DNA from: Candidatus Neoanaerotignum tabaqchaliae | GTDB taxonomy: Bacteria; Bacillota; Clostridia; Lachnospirales; Anaerotignaceae | Direction of reading: 5' to 3' | DNA length: 8,651 nucleotides | Assembly (NCBI GenBank): GCA_904420235.1 | Contig: CAJFUS010000100.1 | Coordinates: 1 to 8,651 of the forward strand | Part shown: positions 1-5,390 of the stretch, piece after piece | How the letters are laid out: each line of letters begins with the position of its first letter | Position numbering within the stretch: the stretch's first letter is position 1 | Translations under genes and position numbers: made by a program | The notes under the pieces: generated by a model | Told to the model about the DNA's origin: nothing | What the model saw: only the letters and a program-made list of their open reading frames with translations | Databases searched by the model: none

Positions 1-439
1 GGAATTAATGATATTGACATGCTTGTTAAAACAAGAATAGAAATTCTGCGTGCCATAAACAAACTCATCAATTACGAGGATATGACGCTTTTTGAAGAAA
101 ATGTTAGGAGTTATTATGAAACATCTCTTAAAGACGGAAAGTCATACGGCGTATCTTGTCTTTGACGGAGATAGTTTTATTGGCGCAGGAGGCGTAAGTT
201 TTTATAAAGTGATGCCTTCATATCATAATCCAACGGGAGAAACTGCCTTCCTTATGAATATATACACTGCTCCGGAATACAGAAAGAAGGGTATAGGAAG
301 AAATGTGCTTGATATATTGGTTTCGGACTGTAAGAAAAGGGGTGTTGGACAAATAACTCTTGACACTACAAAAATGGGCCGTTCTCTTTATGAAAAATAT
401 GGTTTTGTTGATTTAGACGATTATATGGAGCTTAAATAA
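1..439 (+). pseudogene. GNAT-family N-acetyltransferase, 5'-partial and frameshifted
   Basis: Two frames together read as one GNAT acetyltransferase, which transfers acetyl from acetyl-CoA to an amine. Frame 1 (from base 1 to about 138) encodes an N-terminal GNAT-like stretch beginning GINDIDMLVKTRIEILRA and ending ETSLKDG, then runs into TGA at 163-165. Frame 2 (from about 140 to the TAA at 437-439) continues with SHTAYLVFDGD, a central beta-strand region, the acetyl-CoA motif RKKGIG (bases 281-298) and a C-terminal GRSLYEKYGF typical of the family. Removing one A from the AAA at 138-140 would join them into a protein of about 145 visible residues, near the usual 150 or so, with only the first few residues outside the window. 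An annotator might call a shorter gene from TTG 92 or from ATG 116, which has AGGAG at 106-110, but that product would lack the N-terminal substrate-side helices. The substrate is unknown. The break may be a real mutation or an assembly error. Confidence 0.8.
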
Positions 440-468
440 AAAAGCCTGATTGATTTAATCAGGCTTTT
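440..468. terminator. Bidirectional intrinsic terminator between the GNAT and IclR genes
   Basis: A perfect 10-bp stem (442-451 AAGCCTGATT with 457-466 AATCAGGCTT) encloses a 5-nt loop and is flanked by A residues on the left and T residues on the right, so it can end transcription from either side. It sits immediately after the TAA of the rightward acetyltransferase (437-439) and 5 bp beyond the stop of the leftward IclR gene (474-476), as expected for a shared terminator of convergent genes. Confidence 0.85.
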
Positions 469-473
469 GCATA

Positions 474-1247
474 TTATATTAAAATTTCACCATTATAGTT
501 TCTTAAAAGCAGCTCAGCGCGGATTTTTATTTTTTTAAGCTCCTCTTTTACAGTAATAAGCTTTTTATCATCATACCTAAAAGAGGGTATTGACACACTT
601 ACAGCTGCCATAACTTTTCCGTCTTTTACTATGGGAACCGCAACACACATTATCTGCTCAGCAAATTCTTGGTTTTCATAGGCATAGCCTTCTATTTCGG
701 CTTTGCGCACCTGTTCATTTAAAATATTTATATCTGTAATTGAGTATTTAGTGCATGTACTTAACTTTTCGGGAAAAATTTTTTTCATATCTTCAAATGA
801 AGTTTTTGTAAGCAAAGCTTTTCCAAGGGCCGTACAGTTAGCCGGCATTTTTATACCTACATGGGTAACAAGCCTTAAAGACTGCGGGGAGTCTATTTTT
901 GCTACATAAAGCACGTTAGAACCATTTAAAACACCCATGTTGCAGGTTTCATTACAAACTGTGACAAGTTCGTTCATAGCCGAATGTATATGGCTTAAAA
1001 GAGATTTTGAGCTGACATAGGTTGAGCCTATGGCAAAAGCGCTTATCCCTATTGAGTATTTTCCATTTGAGCTGTCCATTGATATATAATGCCTTTCCTC
1101 AAGGGTGTGTATTATGGGAAATATGCTGCTTTTTGGAGCGTCTATCTGTTTTGCTATTTCCGTAAGTGTATATCCTCCTGTTGACGAGGATAATATCTCA
1201 AGTATGTCAAGAACTCTTGAAGTTGCTCTGTGTTCAGCCGACGCCAT
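474..1247 (-). CDS. IclR-family transcriptional regulator
   Basis: A 257-aa protein of normal IclR-family length. Residues about 8-65 form the winged helix-turn-helix, with the HTH around 27-50 (TLTEIAKQIDAPKSSIFPII) and the wing after it. Residues about 77-250 are the ligand-binding effector domain, with the family pattern GIKMPANCTALGKALL (131-146) and CVAVPIVKDGKVMAAVSVSI (201-220). IclR proteins are DNA-binding dimers that respond to small carboxylates, sugars acids or aromatics; which ligand applies here cannot be told from sequence. The ATG at 1247 is supported by AGGAGG at 1259-1264, 11 nt upstream, lying inside the end of apbE. The start overlaps apbE by 14 nt, so the gene is very likely co-transcribed and translationally coupled with apbE. 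The natural guess is that it controls its own operon, but no operator was recognised. Confidence 0.93.
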   Translation of the reverse strand: MASAEHRATSRVLDILEILSSSTGGYTLTEIAKQIDAPKSSIFPIIHTLEERHYISMDSSNGKYSIGISAFAIGSTYVSSKSLLSHIHSAMNELVTVCNETCNMGVLNGSNVLYVAKIDSPQSLRLVTHVGIKMPANCTALGKALLTKTSFEDMKKIFPEKLSTCTKYSITDINILNEQVRKAEIEGYAYENQEFAEQIMCVAVPIVKDGKVMAAVSVSIPSFRYDDKKLITVKEELKKIKIRAELLLRNYNGEILI

Positions 1248-2265
1248 TTGATATCTGACCTCCTGTCAAATATGGTACTGTTTTATTTATTCCATTTGAG
1301 AATATAGTTTCGTATTTATTGTTTATAAATATAGCCTCATATCCGTCCATGCTGTTTATAAGCTCAAGGCCCTTTTCGGTTCCAAGACAAAAAAGTGAAG
1401 TTGAAAGGGCGTCGCAGTATGCCGATGACGGTCCTATTATAACAACCGAGTAAAGGTCGTTTTCAACAGGGTATCCAGTTGATGTGTCAAGTAGGTGATG
1501 ATAAAGCTTTCCGTTATACTCAAAATCCCTTTCGTAAACTCCCGAAGTGACTATTGAGTTGCCGCTTGATTCCACCGCTCCCATAAGAACGCCATAATCA
1601 TAAAATGGTTTTTGTATTCCAAATCTCTCAGGCTGGTTTTCAGGGCATATAACAAGCAGGTTGCCTCCCAAGTCTATAACGGCGTTTGTTACACCTTGGT
1701 TTAAAAGATATTCTTTTACCTTGTCACCTATATATCCCTTGCCTATTCCGCCTAAGTCTAAGGCAGCTTCAGGGTCGGCAAGGCTTATTTCGTTTCCGTT
1801 TATTTGTATGTTTTTATATCCAACATGAGCAAGGCTGTTTTTTATGGCCTCGTCAGAGGGTGGAACAGGGTTTTCCGCTTTAAAATCCCACAAAGATGAT
1901 ACGGGAGCTATTGTTATGTCAAATTTTCCGTCCGTAAGCTCGCTGAATTTAATTGCTGTTTCTATAAGCTCAATGGTTTCGTCTGATACCTCAACTGGCT
2001 GACCATTTGCTGTGTTTATTTTATATATATCACTTGTTTCTATGGTGCGGCTTAATTTTTTCTCATACTCACTGCACAGGCCAAAACTTTGGTTTATAAT
2101 TTCATTTGGATCACTGTCTTCTGGATAATCGTAAAGAGTTATAGTTGCTACTGTGTCAAGCACAAAAGCTGTTTGAGACACAGGCTCAAGGGGTTTTTTA
2201 GCAAGGCAGCTTGAAAGTGAAACAGCGCACACAATCATTATAACTGCCGATAACATTTTTCTCAT
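1234..2265 (-). CDS. apbE: FAD:protein FMN transferase (ApbE), lipoprotein
   Basis: A 343-aa ApbE-family flavin transferase. This family splits FAD and attaches FMN covalently to Thr/Ser of target proteins, such as Rnf/Nqr subunits and extracellular flavoproteins. The signal peptide ends in a lipobox LSSC with Cys20, so it should be a membrane-anchored lipoprotein acting outside the membrane. Family motifs in order: GKFDITIAPV (113-122), DLGGIGKGYIGD (170-181), VIDLGGN (196-202), TSGVYER (240-246), HHLLDTSTGYPV (256-267) and CDALST (284-289), where Asp285 and Thr289 correspond to the usual Mg-binding pair. A GTG at 2278-2280 would add five residues, but it lies inside the Shine-Dalgarno AGGAAGTGAT (2276-2285), so ATG 2265 is preferred; this gives a classical 20-residue signal peptide. 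It is the first gene of an apbE-iclR pair overlapping by 14 nt. No flavoprotein substrate is visible in the window. Confidence 0.95.
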   Translation of the reverse strand: MRKMLSAVIMIVCAVSLSSCLAKKPLEPVSQTAFVLDTVATITLYDYPEDSDPNEIINQSFGLCSEYEKKLSRTIETSDIYKINTANGQPVEVSDETIELIETAIKFSELTDGKFDITIAPVSSLWDFKAENPVPPSDEAIKNSLAHVGYKNIQINGNEISLADPEAALDLGGIGKGYIGDKVKEYLLNQGVTNAVIDLGGNLLVICPENQPERFGIQKPFYDYGVLMGAVESSGNSIVTSGVYERDFEYNGKLYHHLLDTSTGYPVENDLYSVVIIGPSSAYCDALSTSLFCLGTEKGLELINSMDGYEAIFINNKYETIFSNGINKTVPYLTGGQISNGVG

Positions 2266-2275
2266 CTGATTTATA

Positions 2276-2285
2276 ATCACTTCCT
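2276..2285 (-). promoter_or_regulatory. Ribosome binding site deciding the apbE start
   Basis: Minus-strand AGGAAGTGAT matches the extended anti-Shine-Dalgarno complement AGGAGGTGAT at 9 of 10 positions. It contains the GTG that an ORF caller would take as start; the ATG at 2263-2265, 10 nt past the end of this site, is the better start even though the spacing is slightly long. No convincing -35/-10 pair was found in the roughly 55 bp between this site and the xerD terminator; CATAAT at 2303-2308 is the only -10-like hexamer. Confidence 0.5.
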
Positions 2286-2340
2286 AATTTTATGATGTGT
2301 GTATTATGTTAATAAATTTTGTGACACTATCGTAATACGT

Positions 2341-2377
2341 AAAAAAACGTTGTTTCCAGCAAAGAAACAGCGTTTTT
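2341..2377 (-). terminator. Intrinsic terminator of xerD
   Basis: A 14-position stem (2343-2356 with 2364-2377) with one imperfect pair (2350/2370) and a 7-nt loop. On the minus strand it is followed by seven T residues (2341-2347). It lies 5 bp past the xerD stop codon, so xerD transcription should end here and apbE should need its own promoter. Confidence 0.85.
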
Positions 2378-2382
2378 ATCTT

Positions 2383-3267
2383 TTATGCCCTTGGATGAGC
2401 TTTTGAGTAGACCTCTTTAAGCTTGCTTTTGCTTAGTTTGGCGTAAATTTGAGTTGTTGATATGTCAGAATGGCCAAGCATTTCCTGAACAGACTGTATA
2501 TCAGCGCCGTTTTCAATAAGGTGAGCGGCAAATGAGTGACGCAGTGTATGCGGTGTTATTTGTTCATGGATGCCGGCTTTTTTGGCATAGTCTTTTATTA
2601 TTTTCCAAAAGCCCTGCCTTGTCATAGGGTTTCCATTGCAGTTTACAAAAAGGCTTGTCTCTGTATCATTTTTAAGAAGAGTGCCTCTTGAACATTTTAA
2701 ATAGCGGCTTAAAGCCTCTATGGCCTTTGAACCGAGGGGAATTACCCGTGTTTTATTTTTACCGGAACAATGTATCAGCTCAAGATTGAGATTAATGTCG
2801 GTTACTTTAAGAGATATTAATTCCGATACCCTCATGCCTGTTGCGTAAAGAACCTCAAGCATTGCCTTATCTCTAAGACCTTTAGGCTCTGATATATCTG
2901 GCTGATTTAAAAGCAGTTCCACGTCCTGGACAGACATTATTTCCGGAAATTTTTTGTCTATTTTCGGAGATTCCAAATCAGAAGCCGGATTAAACTGTAT
3001 TTTGTTTCTTGAATGAAGGAAAGAAAAATAGCATTTTAAAGACGCTATGTTTCTTGATATTGTAGAGCTTGCCTTTTTACTGTTTTGAAGGTACAGGGTA
3101 TAGGCGGATAAAGTAAGGCTGGTTATGCTCTGTAAGTCTTTTATGCCGGTTTCAGACAAATATTGAAAAAAGTTCTTAATATCCCTTTTATACGACAAAA
3201 TTGTGTTTTCGGACGCGCCTTTAGTATCAGAAAGAAACGCCAAAAACTCAGCTTCATTTTCAAGCAT
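2383..3267 (-). CDS. xerD: Site-specific tyrosine recombinase XerD
   Basis: A 294-aa tyrosine recombinase of Xer length. Residues about 3-90 are the SAM-like core-binding domain and about 110-290 the catalytic domain. All catalytic residues are present: Arg146 (ATGMRVSEL), Lys170 (SGKNKTR), His240 and Arg243 (HTLRHSF), His266 (MLGHSDIS) and nucleophile Tyr275 (TTQIYAKLS). The spacing closely matches E. coli XerD. With XerC or alone it would resolve chromosome dimers at dif; an integrase role is less likely given its length, completeness and housekeeping neighbours. Upstream ATGs at 3294 and 3297 would lengthen it, but AAAAGGGG at 3276-3283, 8 nt before ATG 3267, fixes the start. It has its own sigma-A promoter and terminator. 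In Bacillus subtilis xerD (ripX) also lies next to spoIIM, which supports the assignment. Confidence 0.95.
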   Translation of the reverse strand: MLENEAEFLAFLSDTKGASENTILSYKRDIKNFFQYLSETGIKDLQSITSLTLSAYTLYLQNSKKASSTISRNIASLKCYFSFLHSRNKIQFNPASDLESPKIDKKFPEIMSVQDVELLLNQPDISEPKGLRDKAMLEVLYATGMRVSELISLKVTDINLNLELIHCSGKNKTRVIPLGSKAIEALSRYLKCSRGTLLKNDTETSLFVNCNGNPMTRQGFWKIIKDYAKKAGIHEQITPHTLRHSFAAHLIENGADIQSVQEMLGHSDISTTQIYAKLSKSKLKEVYSKAHPRA

Positions 3268-3275
3268 TACATTTT

Positions 3276-3283
3276 CCCCTTTT
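3276..3283 (-). promoter_or_regulatory. Ribosome binding site fixing the xerD start
   Basis: Minus-strand AAAAGGGG stands 8 nt before ATG 3265-3267. The two upstream in-frame ATGs (3292-3297) have no such site before them and lie very close to the predicted transcription start. Confidence 0.7.
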
Positions 3284-3309
3284 CGTGCTAACATCATAAT
3301 ACATAGTAG

Positions 3310-3338
3310 ATTATATACTAAATACTTAAATATGTCGA
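3310..3338 (-). promoter_or_regulatory. Sigma-A promoter of xerD
   Basis: On the minus strand, TCGACA (3333-3338) and a perfect TATAAT (3310-3315) are separated by exactly 17 bp. Transcription should start near 3303, giving a 5' leader of about 35 nt before ATG 3267. It lies in the 137-bp AT-rich gap after spoIIM, in which no terminator was seen, so read-through from spoIIM may add to xerD expression. Confidence 0.75.
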
Positions 3339-3404
3339 TAATTTTTGCCGTTTTAATTAGTTTTTATAATAATTTACATAATTCAGTCGAATTTTATAGG
3401 AATT

Positions 3405-3962
3405 TTATAATGCAACATATCCGCTTAACTTTATTTCAACAAAGCAGGATATAAAAGTTAATATTAGTGATAAAATAAAAATTATTATAAACTCGGTTTT
3501 TTTCTTTTCTTTTTCGCGGCGCAAACAAGATTTTGATGATTTTATAAATTTGCGTGTAGCGGCCCAGCATGCGAATGTTCCAGATATAAAAAAAGGAATT
3601 GAAGAAATAACGCTATAAGGAATAACAAAAAGCAAAATATCTTTTAAGGTTCCAATGCCGTTTAACGAAAGCATATATGAAAAAGCGTAACCGTATGTAA
3701 TTCCTTTTAAAATGGAAATTGCCATTATAAATGGAATTCCAAAGCTTATAAACCCAATAAGCCACGACAATATAAACAGTTTTGAGTTTTTTACAAACAA
3801 AGCGTAAAAAGGAGCGTTTTTTGGAAGGCTTTCATTAAGGCAAAGGTCTTTTATTTTATCTATTCCCATGTTTTGAATTACGGCTCCGGCAAATATTCCG
3901 GCAATAAAGCACAGGCAAATCATTATAAATATGATTTGCCCGGCGCTTTTTGTTTTTTTCAT
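3405..3962 (-). CDS. spoIIM: Stage II sporulation protein M (SpoIIM)
   Basis: A 185-aa integral membrane protein with hydrophobic segments at about 9-29, 62-84, 86-101 (weaker), 107-135 and 157-175. The segment pattern, the SWLIGFISFGIPFIMAIS region and the GITYGYAFSYML stretch fit SpoIIM (DUF95 family). In Bacillus, SpoIIM forms the DMP complex with SpoIID and SpoIIP in the mother-cell membrane and drives forespore engulfment by peptidoglycan remodelling. It is slightly shorter than the Bacillus protein. The adjacency to xerD matches Bacillus synteny and supports the call, which rests on topology and context more than on catalytic motifs. A GTG at 3971 is inside the Shine-Dalgarno sequence, so ATG 3962 is chosen (AGAGGTGA at 3968-3975, then 5 nt to the ATG). 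It lies 46 bp after aroC. The ribosome site can be paired in a hairpin and a possible sigma-E promoter overlaps it (separate entries). A lysine/arginine-rich loop (about 137-156) precedes the last membrane segment. Confidence 0.88.
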   Translation of the reverse strand: MKKTKSAGQIIFIMICLCFIAGIFAGAVIQNMGIDKIKDLCLNESLPKNAPFYALFVKNSKLFILSWLIGFISFGIPFIMAISILKGITYGYAFSYMLSLNGIGTLKDILLFVIPYSVISSIPFFISGTFACWAATRKFIKSSKSCLRREKEKKKTEFIIIFILSLILTFISCFVEIKLSGYVAL

Positions 3963-3968
3963 GTGTAT

Positions 3969-3994
3969 CACCTCTGTAAAATATATGAGAGGTG
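3969..3994 (-). promoter_or_regulatory. Hairpin that would mask the spoIIM Shine-Dalgarno sequence
   Basis: On the minus strand, CACCTCT (3988-3994) is perfectly complementary to AGAGGTG (3969-3975), with a 12-nt loop between them. The downstream arm is the Shine-Dalgarno sequence of spoIIM. Any transcript that arrives from aroC carries both arms and can fold so that the ribosome site is covered; a transcript starting inside this interval would lack the upstream arm. The pairing is seen directly; the regulatory effect is inferred. Confidence 0.5.
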
Positions 3995-4009
3995 GGACAG
4001 GTTATATGT
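3980..4009 (-). promoter_or_regulatory. Possible sigma-E-like promoter before spoIIM
   Basis: Minus-strand ACATATA (4003-4009) and CATATATT (3980-3987) with a 15-bp spacer resemble the mother-cell sigma-E pattern (ATA-type -35 and CATACANT-type -10), and spoIIM is sigma-E-controlled in Bacillus. The -35 overlaps the aroC stop codon. A weakness is that the start would fall near 3973-3975, at the edge of the Shine-Dalgarno sequence, so the leader would be extremely short. In such AT-rich DNA a chance match is quite possible. Confidence 0.3.
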
Positions 4010-5112
4010 TACAGTGGTTTATAAAAATTTTTAACGCTATCAATTTTTGAAAACATATTTGAAAACAGCAGGTCGGTAAGAGTTATGGCTGCCATTGCCT
4101 CAACAACTATAACGGCCCTTGGCACTATTATTGGGTCGTGACGTCCTTTTATTTCTATTTCCGTTTCATTTCCGTTAATATCCACAGTTGTCTGTTTTTT
4201 AAATATAGATGGGGTTGGCTTAAAAGCGGCTCTGAATATTATGTCGCTTCCATCGCTCATACCGCCCAATATTCCGCCGGAGTTATTTGTTTTTTTAGAT
4301 ATTCTGCCGGAATTGTTAATAAACTGGTCGTTGTTTTGAGAGCCTTTTAATTTGGCGGAGGCAAATCCGGTTCCTATCTCAAAGCCTTTGACGGCGCCAA
4401 GAGAAAATATGGCTTTTGCCAAAGCAGAATCCAGCTTATCAAAAACCGTTTCTCCAATTCCGACAGGAACGCCTTTTATTATACACTCAACAATTCCGCC
4501 GGCGGAGTCATGGTCCTCAACACATTTTTTCAGATATTCGGCTGCCTTTAACGATACTTCGCTGTCCGGCATATATAATTGGTCCGAAAATATTTCATCG
4601 CGTGTTTTTGGAGTTTTGTTTGTTGAAAATCCGGCTATTTCCTTTGAGTAGGTTAAAAATTCTATTCCTATTTCTGAAAGGATTTTTTTAGCCACTGCTC
4701 CGGCGGCAACTCTTGACAGTGTTTCCCTTCCGGAAGAACGTCCTCCGCCTCGGTAATCTCTGAAACCGTATTTTGACTGAAATGTATAGTCGGCATGGCT
4801 GGGACGGAATATATTTTTTATATTTGTATAATCAGAGGATTTTTGATTCTCGTTGTATACCACAAGAGATATTGGCGTTCCAGTGGTTTTTCCCTCAAAA
4901 ACGCCTGAAAGTATATGAACGGCATCGCTTTCTTTTCTTGAAGTTCCAAATTTATTTGAACCCGGTTTACGCAGATTCAGGTCCTTTTGTATATCTTCCT
5001 CACAAAGGTCAAGTCCCGCGGGGCAGCCGTCTATAACAACGCCAAGGGCGCTGCCATGAGACTCTCCCCATGTTGATATTTGAAAATTTTTGCCTAATAT
5101 TGAGCCTGACAT
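4009..5112 (-). CDS. aroC: Chorismate synthase
   Basis: A 367-aa chorismate synthase, the last enzyme of the shikimate pathway. It converts 5-enolpyruvylshikimate 3-phosphate to chorismate using reduced FMN, feeding aromatic amino acid and folate synthesis in the cytoplasm. The family signatures are all present: GESHG (16-20, His19), RPSHADYT (103-110, His106), RGGGRSSGRET (121-131), NNSGGILGGMSDG (276-288), KPTPSI (298-303) and GRHDPIIVPRAVIVVEAM (323-340). Length is normal for the bacterial enzyme. The ATG at 5112 follows AAGGAG by 7 nt. It is the promoter-proximal gene of the leftward cluster; no other shikimate gene is in the window, which is unusual only in that its direct partner here is spoIIM. 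A TATAAT at 5174-5179 probably serves its promoter. Confidence 0.98.
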   Translation of the reverse strand: MSGSILGKNFQISTWGESHGSALGVVIDGCPAGLDLCEEDIQKDLNLRKPGSNKFGTSRKESDAVHILSGVFEGKTTGTPISLVVYNENQKSSDYTNIKNIFRPSHADYTFQSKYGFRDYRGGGRSSGRETLSRVAAGAVAKKILSEIGIEFLTYSKEIAGFSTNKTPKTRDEIFSDQLYMPDSEVSLKAAEYLKKCVEDHDSAGGIVECIIKGVPVGIGETVFDKLDSALAKAIFSLGAVKGFEIGTGFASAKLKGSQNNDQFINNSGRISKKTNNSGGILGGMSDGSDIIFRAAFKPTPSIFKKQTTVDINGNETEIEIKGRHDPIIVPRAVIVVEAMAAITLTDLLFSNMFSKIDSVKNFYKPL

Positions 5113-5146
5113 TTTCTCACTCCTTATATTTTTTTCGTATGCAAAT

Positions 5147-5169
5147 GAGGTTCAATATATTAACACCTC
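5147..5169 (-). repeat. Imperfect dyad at the 5' end of the aroC transcript
   Basis: Minus-strand GAGGT and ACCTC arms (5165-5169 and 5147-5151) flank a centre containing the self-complementary AATATATT. The dyad begins about where transcription would start from the TATAAT at 5174-5179, so it could be an operator or a short 5' stem in the mRNA. The arms are only 5 bp, so the evidence is modest. Confidence 0.4.
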
Positions 5170-5173
5170 TTTG

Positions 5174-5179
5174 ATTATA
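5174..5179 (-). promoter_or_regulatory. Probable -10 element of the aroC promoter
   Basis: A perfect TATAAT on the minus strand, 61 bp upstream of the aroC ATG. No good -35 is found at 17-18 bp; the nearest hexamers match TTGACA at only about half the positions, so an activator or another element may be needed, or the match may be accidental. Confidence 0.4.
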
Positions 5180-5290
5180 TGATTTTCAGGTAATATTTTC
5201 TAAAAAATTTTTATGATTTAAATTGGATATTACTTTGAATTTTAAATTTGCAGCTTTAAGAGCAAATTAAACACAGTATACCACATTTTT

Positions 5291-5340
5291 CAGCCAAATT
5301 ATACAACAGAGGCTTTTAAGATAGACAAAACAGGCAAATT
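5291..5340 (+). repeat. Repeated CAGsCAAATT motif around the rightward promoter
   Basis: CAGCCAAATT (5291-5300) and CAGGCAAATT (5331-5340) differ at one base and start exactly 40 bp apart. The second copy lies in the spacer between the -35 and -10 of the hydrolase promoter. A further GCAAATT at 5262-5268 is the right arm of a perfect 7-bp inverted repeat with AATTTGC at 5245-5251. The arrangement resembles repeated operator sites, but the motif is short and AT-rich. Confidence 0.35.
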
Positions 5341-5351
5341 TATTTTATAAT
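5322..5351 (+). promoter_or_regulatory. Sigma-A promoter of the SGNH hydrolase gene
   Basis: TAGACA (5322-5327, 5 of 6 to consensus) and a perfect TATAAT (5346-5351) are separated by 18 bp. Transcription should start near 5358, leaving about 33 nt to the TTG start with the ribosome site in between. It is divergent from aroC, within the 278-bp region 5113-5390, which holds no gene. Confidence 0.7.
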
Positions 5352-5377
5352 ATACCATAATACAGCTTAATTTAAAT

Positions 5378-5384
5378 GGAGGGG
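5378..5384 (+). promoter_or_regulatory. Ribosome binding site fixing a TTG start
   Basis: GGAGGGG lies 6 nt before TTG 5391-5393. The in-frame ATG at 5376 overlaps this site, has no ribosome site of its own and would spoil the signal peptide's basic start, so TTG is preferred. Confidence 0.75.
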
Positions 5385-5390
5385 TTAATT

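Noticed and set aside
130..165. Programmed ribosomal frameshifting in the GNAT gene
   Set aside because: Rejoining needs a +1 shift at GGA-AAG with no stop codon, rare codon or stimulatory structure at that point. It does not resemble known programmed sites, so a mutation or sequencing error is simpler.
92..439. A complete 115-aa acetyltransferase starting at TTG 92
   Set aside because: The first 15 or so residues do not look like a GNAT N-terminus, while the other frame over the same bases does. A frameshifted longer gene explains both.
2383..3267. Phage or mobile-element integrase
   Set aside because: Xer-type length, spacing of catalytic residues, own housekeeping promoter and adjacency to spoIIM favour chromosomal XerD. 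No attachment-site repeats were found nearby.
3268..3404. A terminator between spoIIM and xerD
   Set aside because: Only short AT-rich repeats are present, such as the 5-bp AATTC/GAATT pair at 3380-3393. None is GC-rich or followed by a clear T run.
4352..4691. Open frames on the + strand opposite aroC
   Set aside because: They are antisense shadows of a fully conserved chorismate synthase gene, with no ribosome sites and low-complexity translations.
5113..5375. T-box or riboswitch controlling aroC
   Set aside because: The leader from the likely TATAAT is only about 55 nt, has no T-box sequence and no terminator/antiterminator pair.
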